Part shown: positions 33,525 to 45,232 of the stretch, piece by piece
Layout: each line of letters begins with the position of its first letter
Numbering within the stretch: position 1 is the first letter of the stretch
DNA from: Isoetes taiwanensis
Lineage: Eukaryota; Streptophyta; Lycopodiopsida; Isoetales; Isoetaceae
Length of the DNA stretch: 64,000 nt
Assembly: GCA_021234155.1 (NCBI GenBank)
Contig: JAJEKV010000076.1
Coordinates: forward strand, 559,089-623,088
Direction: 5' to 3'
The notes under the pieces: model-generated
Told to the model about the DNA's origin: nothing
The model's database searches: none
What the model saw: only the letters and a program-made list of their open reading frames with translations
Made by a program: the position numbers and the translations under genes

Positions 33525-34224
33525 CAGGGTAGCCCTTAAGGACGAAAGTTCGCCAAAAGGCTATTTTTCAAGGGTATCGAGAAATTTTGACGCTATGGTT
33601 TAGTAGAGCCCGTTATAGATGAAAAAAATAAAATTAGCCAACTTTTCTACAAACAAATCTCACTCCACTTGCAAATTCGCCACATCCACTAAGCATCATA
33701 ACTATGGATTCGCCTTATCCTCTACCCTCCTTCTCGAAGATTTCTTAAGGATTCGCCTAATATTCTAGGCTTTCTTCATAACCTATCTGTTCTCCATATC
33801 CATCCAGGTACATATGATAATTTTAAGAGTTATTTTTGTAGTCATTGTGTTTCAAATACTTCTAAGGATGCATTGGAGAGCATTTTTTTACAGACCTTCC
33901 TTTGAATAGATTTGTTTTATCTACAATGATAAGCCACGTTCTCATTTGCAATTGTGGTATTGCATCATGCAATTATAATTATAATGTGTTTGTGTCCTTT
34001 ATTAAATATGGATGCGGTGAATAAAATTTCACCTCAGAAATTGCACCTGGAAAATAAAGACACTCAAATCTTGGCAAAATAATATTGGCCATGATTCGCC
34101 TAGATTTCTATAAAAAACATTCGTGTCTAGAAAACATTCGCCGGGATAACTAATCTTGCAACTCTATTATTCGCCTGACCTTCTAAATTATGCTTAGACA
34201 AATTTGGCCTTAAGGGCAACCCTG
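33525..34224. mobile_element. hAT-like non-autonomous DNA transposon, 700 bp
   Basis: Terminal inverted repeats CAGGGTAGCCCTTAAGG and, from the other end, CAGGGTTGCCCTTAAGG. Flanked by the 8-bp target duplication ATCTGGAC (33517-33524 and 34225-34232). Copy 1 has the unoccupied site once. An 8-bp duplication with CAGGG termini fits the hAT superfamily. No transposase frame. Confidence 0.88.
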
Positions 34225-36127
34225 ATCTGGACCTTGCTTGTTAGCAGGCTTCCTCGGCTCAAATGAATTAAATCTCAAGAAGGTAAGGGTGATCTCCTAC
34301 TTGCTTCTGGTCAAGTTCTTTAGGACCGCTCAAAGTAAAAACTTGTCAAGACAAATCCTGAAAAGCTCTTGAGTCTGTGGTTGGGATCTTACCTCCATAA
34401 GGGTTTGTCACAACATAGGGGTTTGTTTTCAAGTAGTTGCTTCATTCTCACTGTCATTTCATAATGGTTGTACGTGTTACTAAATGTTGAGATGAAATTA
34501 AACTTGTATGCCACATTGACAACTTGAAACCAACACAAATAATTGTAAACTGTTATGTTGGGTTTCTAGTATCATATATTAAAAGTGGCCTTTATCTATG
34601 TGGAACAGAATGTAGTATATGCTTTGTCTCTAGAGTTACCTATAAATAACAGAAGGTAATAGTGGTAGTTACTTTGTCCTTGAGGGAGCTATTTATTACA
34701 GAGAGCTCTTGCCAAGTCCAAAAAAACACCAGCAATTAATCATGCCACAGTTATAAATGGGAAACAATCTATTGCTAATGTGGCAACAATCCAGCTGCAA
34801 AAGACGTATTGAGTGATTCTATTTGCCTTAGTTTATTAGTGATTTTATTTGCCTTAGTTTATTAGTACAACATAATAAGAGAGGTTAGGAACGAATCCCC
34901 AGCTTCACAAAGTAGTTCCTGCAATGCACTCTAGAATACTGAAAAAATACGTCGTGTTACATGAAAATATTATGAGGGATCATCGAACAACAACAAGGTG
35001 TAGGAATAGGAAACATGCAAAATTATTACTTTGCTCACTTATGAAAATTCGCTGAAGAGAATAAGCAAAACGTCTTTCAAGTCTCTTAAAACAGTTGTTG
35101 TACAAAAACACAAAGATTTATTGTAATAAGGTCAGCCATAGTTTGTAAAAGCAAGAGATTTGATTGCGGTTATTGAGATCATTTGTGAACATAAAAAGAC
35201 AACATGTGTAACTAGTAATGGTGCCCAGCGTTGCTGGGCATAAGTTGAGGGGTTGTGAATGTTGGGATGCAATGTGAAAAGCATGCAGTAATAATCCAAG
35301 TTTGTATCCTTTTATTATAACAAAACTTTCCAAAGGCTTAATAACAATAAAAAAAACAAGGTGCTGCGCACGGAGGGTTGCCCTCCATGGCCGGAGAGTG
35401 AAGTGGCTTAAGTTGTAGTTGTAGAGAATAGAGTGTTTGAGTCGAAATTGCTATTTTGAAACATTCACATTTTGTGAAGGTGATGGTACGCATTTGCATT
35501 ACTAAGTTCTGCTTAGGTGTTGAGGTGTTGTTGGATGTTGGAGTAGGATGCAGTTGGACATATGGACTTTGGGGTTTGAGTGCAAGGTATTGGCGTTTGG
35601 TGTTTGGTATGGAACTAGGATGGCAGAGGCATAAGGAGAAGTGTAATAAAGGAGAGAATGGATGTACATGTTTTGTGAAGTGGCTTAAATCGTAGTTGAA
35701 AGTTATGTTTTGACATTTTATTGAAATTGGTACTTTTAGACAATAGAGTACTTGAAACCATGATTTTATTAATAGGATGATATACATTGGAGTACTTGAT
35801 AGTTGATAACATCTGAAACAATTTATGAAGAATCAAATAGAGGAAGAAGAGGGGGTGTGCAAAAGATGTTAAGATTTATAAATTGTTTTGCACGTGAATT
35901 TTGTTTAGGGCATGAAGGAAGAATTCAATACTTTAAATTGAAGAGGGTTGCTAAGAATTTAATAGCATGGAATACATGGAAGTTACAAGCAAAGTAAAGC
36001 TGTTTAAAAATATGAAGGGATGTCTTTTGTTGTTCTATAGTTATGGATCATGTTTGAGCCTAGATCCTGTTGAAGGCAATAATTTGGAGTCCGTGGTTGA
36101 GTTGAAATGTGCATTTACTCCGGCTCT

Positions 36128-36985
36128 TCAAAAGATGCTTTGGCGGAATGATCGAGGATCCGCTTTCATTGTAGCTAACGCGCCTCCGAATGGGTAATCG
36201 AGAAATTTATCAAGCAATGCTCCTACCATTGTGACATGTAGCGTGTTGGATCCAGTGTCGATGTCGCCGAACATTGTTAACTCTTCTGTCATGTCGTCGT
36301 TCCTGCACGTGTCGCAGAGATTGTCCGGCACTACCTTGTTGCAAGCATTGCACGTCTTGACAACCTTGTTTTCGCCAGTTATATTCAATCTTAATGTGCC
36401 TGTGATCTGTACATGCAAGGATGTTTGATTAATGGAGAGCTTATGAAAGAAGGTAAAAAGCGAAGACAATTTTGGCTTAGTTTTAGTAGTAGAAGATATA
36501 CATTGGTATTTTGTAGAACGTGTGCTGCGAAGACTTCATTTGTGAGTTTTGCTACTACATCATCGTCTGGGAACCATAATTCATCCGGAAACCAACTTGA
36601 CACTGCGTCCTCGACAATCTTGAATGCCATTGTAGCTTTTGTAGATGTTAAGCTAGTCCGCCATGAACGCATTTCTTGCCTTTAGGGTCTTGAATAAGAT
36701 AATGGGTTTACGCCCTAAAAGAAACAAGTCTTTGAGCTTGTCAAACACATGTGCTTGTTCGGGCCGTAACTTTAATTTCGCGACATCCTTTTTGTCGCAT
36801 CCATCCGCGACAAGCAAACAAGGGAATATCAGATGTTCTTTGACCCCGACAATAGCAACTAGCAGCGTGTTGACGCGGTATGGGTTGGTCATGGGTCGGC
36901 GTTTATCAAAGGATCGTATGTTTGCAATTGTCTGTGGGCAATCATACTATCAAAGGAAAAATAAAGAGCATGATGCATGCATCTG
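36128..36985 (-). pseudogene. captured gene fragment with zinc-ribbon and probable OB-fold segments
   Basis: Three coding-like stretches. 36653-36892: a hydrophobic strand-rich part with V-N-T-L-L-V-A-I-V-G-V, then R-P-E-Q-A-H-V-F-D-K-L. 36470-36640: W-F-P-D-E-L-W-F-P-D-D-D. 36128-36400: T-G-T-L-R-L-N-I-T-G then C-N-A-C-N-K-V-V-P-D-N-L-C-D-T-C, a C-x2-C...C-x2-C zinc ribbon. A zinc ribbon inside beta-rich sequence recalls RPA70-type single-strand-binding proteins, but I cannot assign the gene. Breaks between parts may be introns. Copy 3 has a more damaged version at about 50940-51600. Confidence 0.4.
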
Positions 36986-38269
36986 AATTCACCATTACAA
37001 AGATCAAAATAAACGGTTGCATGTATTTGTTACGTATATATTTCTTTCTACCCACAAGAAGAATTGCTTTTTAGCACAACCTGTTTGGACTTACTAACTA
37101 GTGAAGTCATTATCCTGAAAAGAGTGGTTGAATTTAGACTTGAATCAGCTAAAAACTGGCCAAACAAGAGCTTGTCTACATGCATCAGTTAATGCAACTG
37201 AATAAGAATCTTGCATCATTATGTATTTACCCTACTAGTAAGTCTAGGCCTGTGAAGGCAAGCTGCAATAATACATTAAGTAGATCTCATAGCAGATCAC
37301 ACACTTTACTTGCAACATGGCTACAACATAATGTTATCTCAATGAGAATTTAATAGAAGATACTGGACATAAGAAGATGAGATGAAATAATTATTCATCC
37401 GAGTAGTTCAGGATTTGATAGTGGGAAAAAGTGATACTACGAGGTGACAACATCTAAGTTTAGGAATGATATACCATATTACTCTATATTATATGCTTTC
37501 AGCTGCTAAGTGAATCAAGAAAAACACGCAGTTAGGACGCCAATTTACCATAAACTGTCATGCAACTAGCCAAGTAGTCTTGTCAAAATATCTTCATTAC
37601 AATCCATCGACTTTTTTTTTTTACACAAAGTTGAGTGACTTCTTCACACTTCACACTTCGTGACACTATAGAGTCCGGATTGAACCCATACGTTGTCTTA
37701 TTTAACTCATTCCAATCAATACTCCCTCGTAATGGGCCCATTCTCTACAAACTACGTGAACTATGATATTGACAACACGAAAGCTGGGTAACAGACATTT
37801 GAAGAGCTCAAGCATCAACAATACAAAGAAAACAAAGAAATAGACATCATATATTCACCTCTCTTACCTTAATGTGCAAGCCTTTTTCATGCATTCAAAG
37901 CAACAACTATAGCGCATAAGCTAAAATTTTTGATGCCCCCGCTCTATTTTCAAACTTATCATATCCTTCAATCTTTCCACCAGTAGTGGCCAGCAAAAAA
38001 CTAGTGTATGAGAGTGTAGCCCATGCCGGGCTGATTTTCCTTAGTTAAATCCACGCCCTAGGCATGTCAACAAAAATGGTTACTATCCCGGCACCCTACT
38101 CCAAGATCGAATAGAGACCAAAGCATACCTTTGCAAAAGAATCATGCGCTTATAGTTCTCTGACACATCCTTTTCAAGAAATTTAAGAATCAATTTTGTT
38201 TCTTGAACATCAGCATTCTCACTTTCCATGCCATAACTGTGTATTTGATCAACGGCATTAGGTAAACTA

Positions 38270-38737
38270 TTATAGACTAAGCATAAAATTCTCATTTTCC
38301 ATGCCACGTACCGTTAAGCAAAAGCTGAAGGAAAAAATGCATCCTGTGCAATGAAATGATGGAAGGCCTTGGGCCCAAAGTCCCGCCGACAATGCAACTA
38401 TGAGGGGATGATAAAAGGCGAGAATAGGTTTCGTTTGGTGCCCAATCATGCCACATATTTTCATAATGCTTTTAAAGGTGGCTCCTGCTGGTTTTATGCC
38501 CTCTTGCTGCATGTTTTCAAAATACTTAAGGGCAAGAATACTGTCACAATGCTGTGCATATGCAGCAATGATAGAACCACATGGCAATTTTAAAAATATT
38601 TCATGTGCCTCCTCCAGGCTGTGACATTTCACATACATATCAACAAGAGTGTTACCCACAACAATGTCTAGTTGAACTCCATTTTCAATAGCCCTCATGT
38701 TGCATATGTGCAATTGCAGACAATGCGCTTTCACCAA
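38270..38737 (-). pseudogene. pentatricopeptide repeat (PPR) protein fragment
   Basis: 155-codon frame with V-G-N-T-L-V-D-M-Y-V-K-C-H-S-L-E-E-A, A-A-Y-A-Q-H-C-D-S, and F-E-N-M-Q-Q-E-G-I-K-P, then S-I-M-K-I-C-G-M-I-G. These are the signature phrases of plant P/L/S-type PPR repeats; about two repeats are present with a short deletion between them. PPR proteins bind organelle RNA. The phrasing resembles PPR proteins of ferns and lycophytes. Fragment only; a damaged copy lies at about 52970-53460. Confidence 0.85.
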
Positions 38738-39699
38738 ATACCCACGAATTCATCACATTGTCTTTAGCAGTCATAGTTCCTGGACTGCTGATTTAAGCTC
38801 AGGCAACCTTTCTTGTAAAGTCAATTGCTCTTGCTGTTTTGCAGTTCCAAAATAGGTTGCTGCATTCCTGTACAGAGCAATACAATTACAATGGAAATGC
38901 ATAGAATCATGGAACAAAACCCCTGAATGACCTACTTTAAAACTCTATTTCCTTCAAGAATTTCTAATACGTAGAAAAACGGTCAAAGCATTGCATAAGA
39001 ACAATATTAGGAATTGTGTTATGATCAATACTATAGAATTAATTGACCCCATGGTCCATAAAAGTTCATTTCCTACAAATCAAAGGTTTCAGCCTCGAGT
39101 TCGGGATAGTTCCCCTGGATTACCTCTCATAGTCCGGCTTTGATGAGTTTGTCGCAACTAGCAAAGGTGCCGCCTCTTAATATCCGGACTCGATTAATCG
39201 CTTTAGCAAGGTTTTCCAACAAGCTTGCGGAGAAGCACCGTGTCTAAGGCGTAATCTCAATGAATCTACAACCTGCTACCATGCCGGGACCAAATACCCA
39301 CATTCCTAGGAAAAAGAAACAAAAATGAGTGAGACCAAGTTGCATCAACAAAGAATTTGTAGAAGCCGGATTTGTTAAAGTAAATTCGAACATAGAGGGT
39401 TTGATTAGACAGTTTCTCCTTGTTCACATCACAGAAGCAGCAAGATCAACCTGAAGAGTAGTGTGAAGCTGCTATTATTCTACAGATTGATGGTACTGCA
39501 GACGGATCCCCGCACCGGCTGCATACAATGTATCGGGCCCGGCATTGTGCTCCTTTGGCTAGGTGAAAATAATCGGCACCTTTTTTTTGGCTTTTTATCT
39601 CAGAAAATCTTTCCACTCATTGTTTTGACAAGATGGATTCTCTGAAGGGATGAAGACACAGTCTTAAATGCCATTTGTTTTCCTTTGGATGGTTCTATA

Positions 39700-40460
39700 G
39701 CCTGGTTGTATGAGCAAAATAATCAAGATAGTTTTAAGGCCAAAACACCACGGACTTGAGCATTCCATCAGGATGTGGATGTTGAGAATCATTCCAATAC
39801 CATGTACCTGAGTTTTTACAACTTCCAAGAATTGGCCATGTAAATGAAAAGCTATGGCCTTCAAGTAGTTGACAATATGTAATCTTGCATTTGCAAACCA
39901 TGCATCTTCCAGCATTTACACCAATGGGAACAAATGAAGTTAAGTCACTCCAAAATCCTTGCTGCTGGTGTCTAACAATTACAAGGAGCATGGAAAAGAG
40001 TCGCAACCAAAGAATTTCATTTATGGCAAAGGACCCTGTTGTACAAGAAGTACAAATTGTAAGAATATTAAAGCATAGCAATAAGTATAAATATTTTGTA
40101 TACCAATTTGCAATCTGCATCATGCTCTAAGTCTGTCTAGATTTCCCATGTGAATGAAAAGATATGGCCTTCCAGTAGCTGACCATGTGTAATCCTGCAT
40201 GTGCAAACCATGTGGTTCCAGCGTTTAATGTGTAATCCTGAATGTGCAAACCATGTGGTTCCAGCGTTTATTATACCAGTGAGAACAAACAGAGTAGCAA
40301 CACAGAAGTCTCTTCTATTGACAAAGTGCCATGTTCTACAACAAGCATAAATTGTATGGCTATTATGATGCTTGTGTATGATATCCATAATGAAATAAGA
40401 GATGAAAACAAGGCCTTTCTTGATGGCGCATGGATGTACATTAATAGCAGGACAATCAAC
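39700..40460 (-). other. duplicated exon-like segments, unassigned
   Basis: Two similar stretches (near 39820-39920 and 40150-40230, with a further partial repeat to about 40270) carry C-K-C-K-I-T-Y-C-Q-L-L-E-G-H-S-F-S-F-T-W and C-T-C-R-I-T-H-G-Q-L-L-E-G-H-I-F-S-F-T-W. No family recognised. Confidence 0.35.
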
Positions 40461-41038
40461 ATAGAAAGCAATACATCTAAGAACAAATGAAAACAAACAT
40501 CAACAAGGCATGATAGTCACCGATTTTGTTGCTAAATATAGATCGTGCAGTTAATATTGTTTTTCCTGCCATGTTACAAGAACAAGTCAGAATCTTATGA
40601 CAACCATGCTGAATAACATCTGTTTCAAAAAGATGTTTCTTCATAATTCTGATCAAAGAAGTAAATTTTTTTCTAACCTCTATTATACTCGCTTGAAAGC
40701 TAAACAGTTTCCTCTTTTCCATTGTTTGAGTTCCCTATTTCTCCATTGTTTATCTACATAAATTCTTTAGTAGGGTCGAAGCCACTAGTAAATCCGAATA
40801 TAAGCTCCTGTATTATTCCTAAAATTAGAGAAGAGAAGCATCAACAAGAAATCATAAGATTCACATCTCATTTAATTGCCGCAACACTACCACAGGAAGA
40901 TTGAGAAAGAAAGGACCTTGAATAGTGGTCTTTCAAGTCCGGGACTTGTGATTTACGTGTTTTAAGAAGACCTCATCCTTTTTTGGCCAACGGGAATTCT
41001 AGACACCGTAATAAAATTATACATACCATTCATTTACG

Positions 41039-41221
41039 TCATAGCTCGTCATCTTTTCTCGATTCATCCCCAAATCTCACAAATCCATATCCTTTCGACG
41101 ATCCCCGCCCGACGATTGAAACGCCGATGTTGCCAAGCTTACCGGTTCGCTTCAAGAAATGAGACCTCGAAGCTGACCGCCAGTTTACAGGAAATAGGAG
41201 GTTTTTAGCAGTCACCAGCAT
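41039..41221 (-). pseudogene. RNA-recognition-motif (RRM) protein exon fragment
   Basis: S-S-K-G-Y-G-F-V-R-F-G-D-E-S contains the RNP1 core K-G-Y-G-F-V-R-F, in the form seen in plant RBP45/RBP47-type proteins. Only the end of one RRM is present. A further damaged copy lies at about 55730-55880. Confidence 0.7.
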
Positions 41222-43008
41222 ATCCTAGAAATATTCAAGAATATACCTAGGATATGCCAAAAGCCCACATAAACAAGGGTTTGCCCCCCTAGGGGCAACC
41301 CAAAAAACCTAGCTCCTTAATATTAGATAGTGTTGAATCAACTTAAGTTTATCTCTATTTGCTTTTTTATGTTTTATTCGATATTAAAAGTCCCTGCTTG
41401 TTTTTATTCATGATAAAGTCGAATTCAATTGAATATCATGGAATATGAGTGGGACTGCCTAATTCAAGATATCCATATAGTATATGGACCATGCATAACT
41501 CTTATGAGAAATACAAAGTGAGTATCTATTTCTGGTTTTTTTTTAGTACAACTGAAGAATTGGAGTTGGTTTCAATTGCAGTAGTTAAAAGGAACAGAAT
41601 ATATGGTTGGTATACAAAACCACTGAGGATTATTGGAGTCATCTCTTCATTTCTAGAAGTTTGCAAACACCAGGAAGCAAGTCACCAAGAACAACAAACT
41701 GACAACATCTAGATATATTAGAGAAGCATTTTGCATGTGCAAAGACTGCAATTCTCAACTTTCCTCATAACCATATCATATTTCCTGTCTTGTTGCTCCT
41801 TTGTTGCTCTAGAAAAGAATAGAGTTCTGAACACTTGAGAGGCCAATGTATCCCAGAGATGTTAGACTTCACTTCAATTACCAGCACTTGAACTTTGAAA
41901 AATTATTCAATGTCCAAAATGAATTCAACGTGCTCTGTACAAAGCTTGGCAAAGAGTATTAGAGTATTATTGGTTCTCAACGATTAAAACCAACTAAATA
42001 AACAAAAGCAACAAAGCCAAGAGAGCCAACCTGATAATGTGACAGCAATAATAGATGCATTTTCTGCTCCGTAACAGATTGTCATTTTAACATATTTGTC
42101 AACACATTTTGTAATAGCCTTGCATAATTGAACCAACTCCAATATATTTTGCAACTATGACATACAAAACCTATTTCTCAACAACTCCATTTTCGAATTA
42201 TTGGGGTACATTCGATAGATAGGTTTCTCATGGTGTGTGACACTGTTTCAATTTGCTTAAGTACCTGCGCATGTGTAGCCAGATGGTTTATGCATTAAAA
42301 TAAGGTAAGATTTCACCTCAGGAATCTATAAATTGTCCCATTATTTTTGCTTGCCTTTCTGTGCAGAGTAGAGCATGATGACAATGACTGCTCAGTTCTT
42401 TTTAACATTCCCTGTTTCATATATGATTTCAGTCTCTGCAAAAAATTGGTATTGCTTTTGTTGACAAATACTGACAAAGATTGAAAAGACATCATGGCAT
42501 GGGAGAAAAGGGCTCCAACGTTGCCAAACACGATGAAGATTCTACACAGTAGAGTAAATATTAGAATGACTCTGAGAATCCAAGACTCCCCAAACAATGA
42601 AAACTTTATTTCCTTAAGTGTGTCATAAGTTACAAAACTGAGTATTCCATGTTATAGTAGAACCATGTCATGGGACTCATCAAATTCCATTCTATGTTTC
42701 TGTCAGGTCAAAAAGTGCAGGCAGTAATAATAAACCTGCTCTTTCCTCTTCTCACAGGGGTGATTTTTCTGGTACAATGTCTACAATGTGATGCTGCAGG
42801 AAAATTGCAAAGGCAGCTCCAAATTCTAAGTTTACATCACTATTGCCAGTAGTGAAAATGATATTGCCAAAGAACTGATAGAAGGAAATAGGTTACAACC
42901 GCCATTTTTAGGAGGGTCAGAGACTGTCAAGTTGGCATTAATAGGCACACTGCAAAAGAAAACAGGATCATCAGCATAGAGATTAAGCACAGGACAGAAA
43001 AAATCTGC

Positions 43009-43640
43009 TTACTTGGATAAGTATTGACATTGGCCAGTACCTGCAATTAGAAAACAAATAACTAAGCAACTTATTGATATATGATTACCATGCAAATAAC
43101 CTTGGAAGCAGAGAAAAGAACACATACTGGGATCAATGGTGGTAAGAGTAGCAACTCCAGCAAAATCACAGGAGCCAGTTGCCTTCATGTTCTTTTGATA
43201 GTAGTTGTTGAATGCATAAGAAGCATGAGCGCCAATACTATCAGGAAAATAGCAACTCTTTCCAAGCTGAATAAGCGAGCAATCTGCGCCTCCTTGACCA
43301 CATGCATAATCAAGAGCAGCCTGCAAGCTGTTGGAGCTAATCCCTTGCTTGGCAATGCACCAAGTTCTCACAGTAGAAATGTTAACTGCTAGTAGCCCTG
43401 TTCCTGTGGTATCGAGAGTATAAATAGGTGTTTGGTCTGGATAATAAATACCATAGTTCTTCTCAGAAATAGGCCCCTGCCTTCGATCTTCGTTGAAGAT
43501 CTCGTATACATAAGTGTTAATAGCAATTCCTATGCTTGGCATAGGACAGTTCATCTCCCAGAAACTGCAAGGCTGCAAGATCGGCCATGGCGGAATATAG
43601 GATAGCATCCCCATTACCAAGACATAAGCATAAATCCTGC
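43009..43640 (-). pseudogene. GH17 beta-1,3-glucanase C-terminus with X8 (CBM43) domain, copy 2
   Basis: The clearest copy. Near 43450-43550 the end of the GH17 barrel: I-N-T-Y-V-Y-E-I-F-N-E-D-R-R-Q-G-P, then N-Y-G-I-Y-Y-P-D. Then an X8 domain (about 43130-43370): T-W-C-I-A-K-Q-G-I-S-S-N, A-L-D-Y-A-C-G-Q-G-G-A-D-C-S, K-S-C-Y-F-P-D-S, H-A-S-Y-A-F-N-N-Y-Y-Q-K, G-S-C-D-F-A-G-V-A, with the conserved cysteines and aromatics. In full-length proteins GH17 cleaves callose and X8 binds it at plasmodesmata or the cell wall. The catalytic N-terminal part is not in the window, so this is a captured or truncated fragment. The reading frame is intact through both pieces. Confidence 0.9.
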
Positions 43641-43789
43641 ATTCGAAGCGGGAAAAGAAATAAGAATTTGAAACAATGTGCACTTACCAAGTTGTCTCCA
43701 AACACACATTGCCTGCTAGTAGAGCGCCTTCTGCTTTTATGAGACCTAGGAGACTAACACCTAGGAGACTCTATATACTGCTCCATGAC

Positions 43790-43935
43790 TTTATCTCTAA
43801 GGCAACATTGTTCAAATTTCGTAAAGTTGCTCCTGTTTCCATTTCTTGATATGCATTGTTGTAAGGTTGTTGGACACTTTCATCACGTCCTGGAATCCAT
43901 TCACATCCTGGCCAGGAGCCACCACAGAGCAAGAA
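43790..43935 (-). other. exon-like segment, unassigned
   Basis: Minus-strand stretch reading G-S-W-P-G-C-E-W-I-P-G-R-D-E-S, then N-N-A-Y-Q-E-M-E-T-G-A-T-L-R, clean for about 45 codons. It looks like a real exon, but I do not recognise the protein. Copies at about 28930-29060 and 58450-58590. Confidence 0.35.
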
Positions 43936-44039
43936 ATTTCCTGCTATCTGGTAAAGATTGCTTGCTTACCCATTCTTTAAAATATATTTCTAGTGCTTGC
44001 TGCAATGAATGATTCCAAAACTTGATTGACACTCACATC

Positions 44040-44200
44040 ATTGTAGTAATGCATTATGAGCATCTACCTTATTGCCCCCAGTTTGCAAAGCAGCTACTTC
44101 TGCAGCAGTGAATTTTGCCATTGAAATGGACTTTACTGGATGTGTGAACTTCCGACTACACCACAAAATTGAAAAGTCAATCCTTCCCACAGAAAATCTA
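44040..44200 (-). pseudogene. ArfGAP domain (AGD14-like) exon fragment, copy 2
   Basis: Reads K-F-T-H-P-V-K-S-I-S-M-A-K-F-T, then A-E-V-A-A-L-Q-T-G-G-N. This matches the region after the zinc finger in plant AGD14-type ArfGAPs (R-E-F-T-H-R-V-K-S-V-S-M-A-K-F-T). ArfGAPs stimulate GTP hydrolysis on Arf GTPases in vesicle traffic. Only one exon is seen; the zinc finger is not readable. Repeated at about 29200 and 58700. Confidence 0.7.
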
Positions 44201-45232
44201 AACACATAGTAATTCCTGGTATTAGGATTACTGGATTCCACTGCAAGAAATACAGACAAAGAAGAAAAGGTTGTGCAAACATATTGAGGTCCCACCTGCA
44301 ATTCCTTAAGCAGGTTTGTTGTTCAAGCTTTAGATATGATAAAAACTGGCAACCTTCGCAGAGATCCAGGCCTAGTTACGGCATTTGCACAACATGTATT
44401 ATATGCGAACATCGTGGATAAAATAAACTCCCGGAGAAAATCCTTGCATGCAAATCAAGAGCATAAATAAGTACGTCTAGCATTTGACAAAGCCAGAAGA
44501 TTCACATACAGAGGTCAAACCTGTCATGTTTGTATCCAAGCCTAATAAATTTATCAAAGATTGGATAGAAGAATCAGAGACCATATATCCATATATCTGA
44601 TTGCCATGCCAGCAAATTGAAAAGTTTTAGGGCCCTGAAGAATCTGACAGTGAGCCAGAGCAGGGCCAAAGCACATTTGGAAGAAAACCTCCAGCCAAGG
44701 CCATCTTAGAAACCTCTGCTTGAAACTAAAACGAAAACGTTAGAGGAAGCTATTGAATGAGATGCCGGAAGTGCCACTGCACTCATTCTAAGCATGCGAT
44801 GCATCAATAGTCATCGAGTATGGTAAATTTGAAAACTTGTTTCTATTTCATCGACTCTTTAAGGATCTCCATCTCCAAACCTCCTACCGCTTATAGCCAA
44901 AAGAGCAAGAGCCAGAGATAGAAGCTTGGAGGTAAAAAGAACTTACCCTTTTTCTGCCGTCCGTTAAAAAGAGAGTCAACGTCAGCTTTTTTCACATCGA
45001 ATCCTCATCATCCATCTGTGCAACTGTACCACTGGCTGGATCTAGGGCTGGGTCCAACACAGAAGATCCTGCTGACGAACCATCGTATTAGGGCCCGAGT
45101 CATCAGAAGCGATCCAAACACCGTAGTAAAGTAATGGCGCCATCCCAAGCGCCTATCCCAAATATAACTACAAATATGCTTATAGGACGAGATGTAGAAA
45201 AGGAAAACTTGATCCAATACAGTAAAATATTA

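Larger units (their letters stand above)
35357..41301 (-). mobile_element. 5.9-kb inserted block with several captured gene fragments
   Basis: Present in copies 2 and 3, absent from copy 1, where the flanks join in an A-run. Read on the minus strand its left end is stem GGAGGG, loop CAA, stem CCCTCC, then GTGCGCAGCACCTTG: a hairpin followed by CTTG, the same end type as the RAD51 Helitron. The right end (GGGCAACCC next to an A-run) lacks an obvious TC on the minus strand, so assignment as a Helitron is uncertain; a capture-type DNA transposon with an A-rich target duplication is possible. Gene fragments inside, all on the minus strand: OB-like/zinc-ribbon, PPR, RRM. Confidence 0.65.
30212..45060. 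repeat. tandem segmental duplication, copy 2 (14.8 kb)
   Basis: Starts AGGAAGATCCCGTTGG, ends GGGTCCAACAC. This is the least damaged copy, and the gene fragments read most clearly here. It holds all three insertions missing from copy 1. Confidence 0.9.

Noticed and set aside
43009-43683. Intact glucanase gene
   Set aside because: Only the end of GH17 and the X8 domain are present; there is no catalytic region or start, and the fragment is part of a triplicated repeat with other gene pieces.
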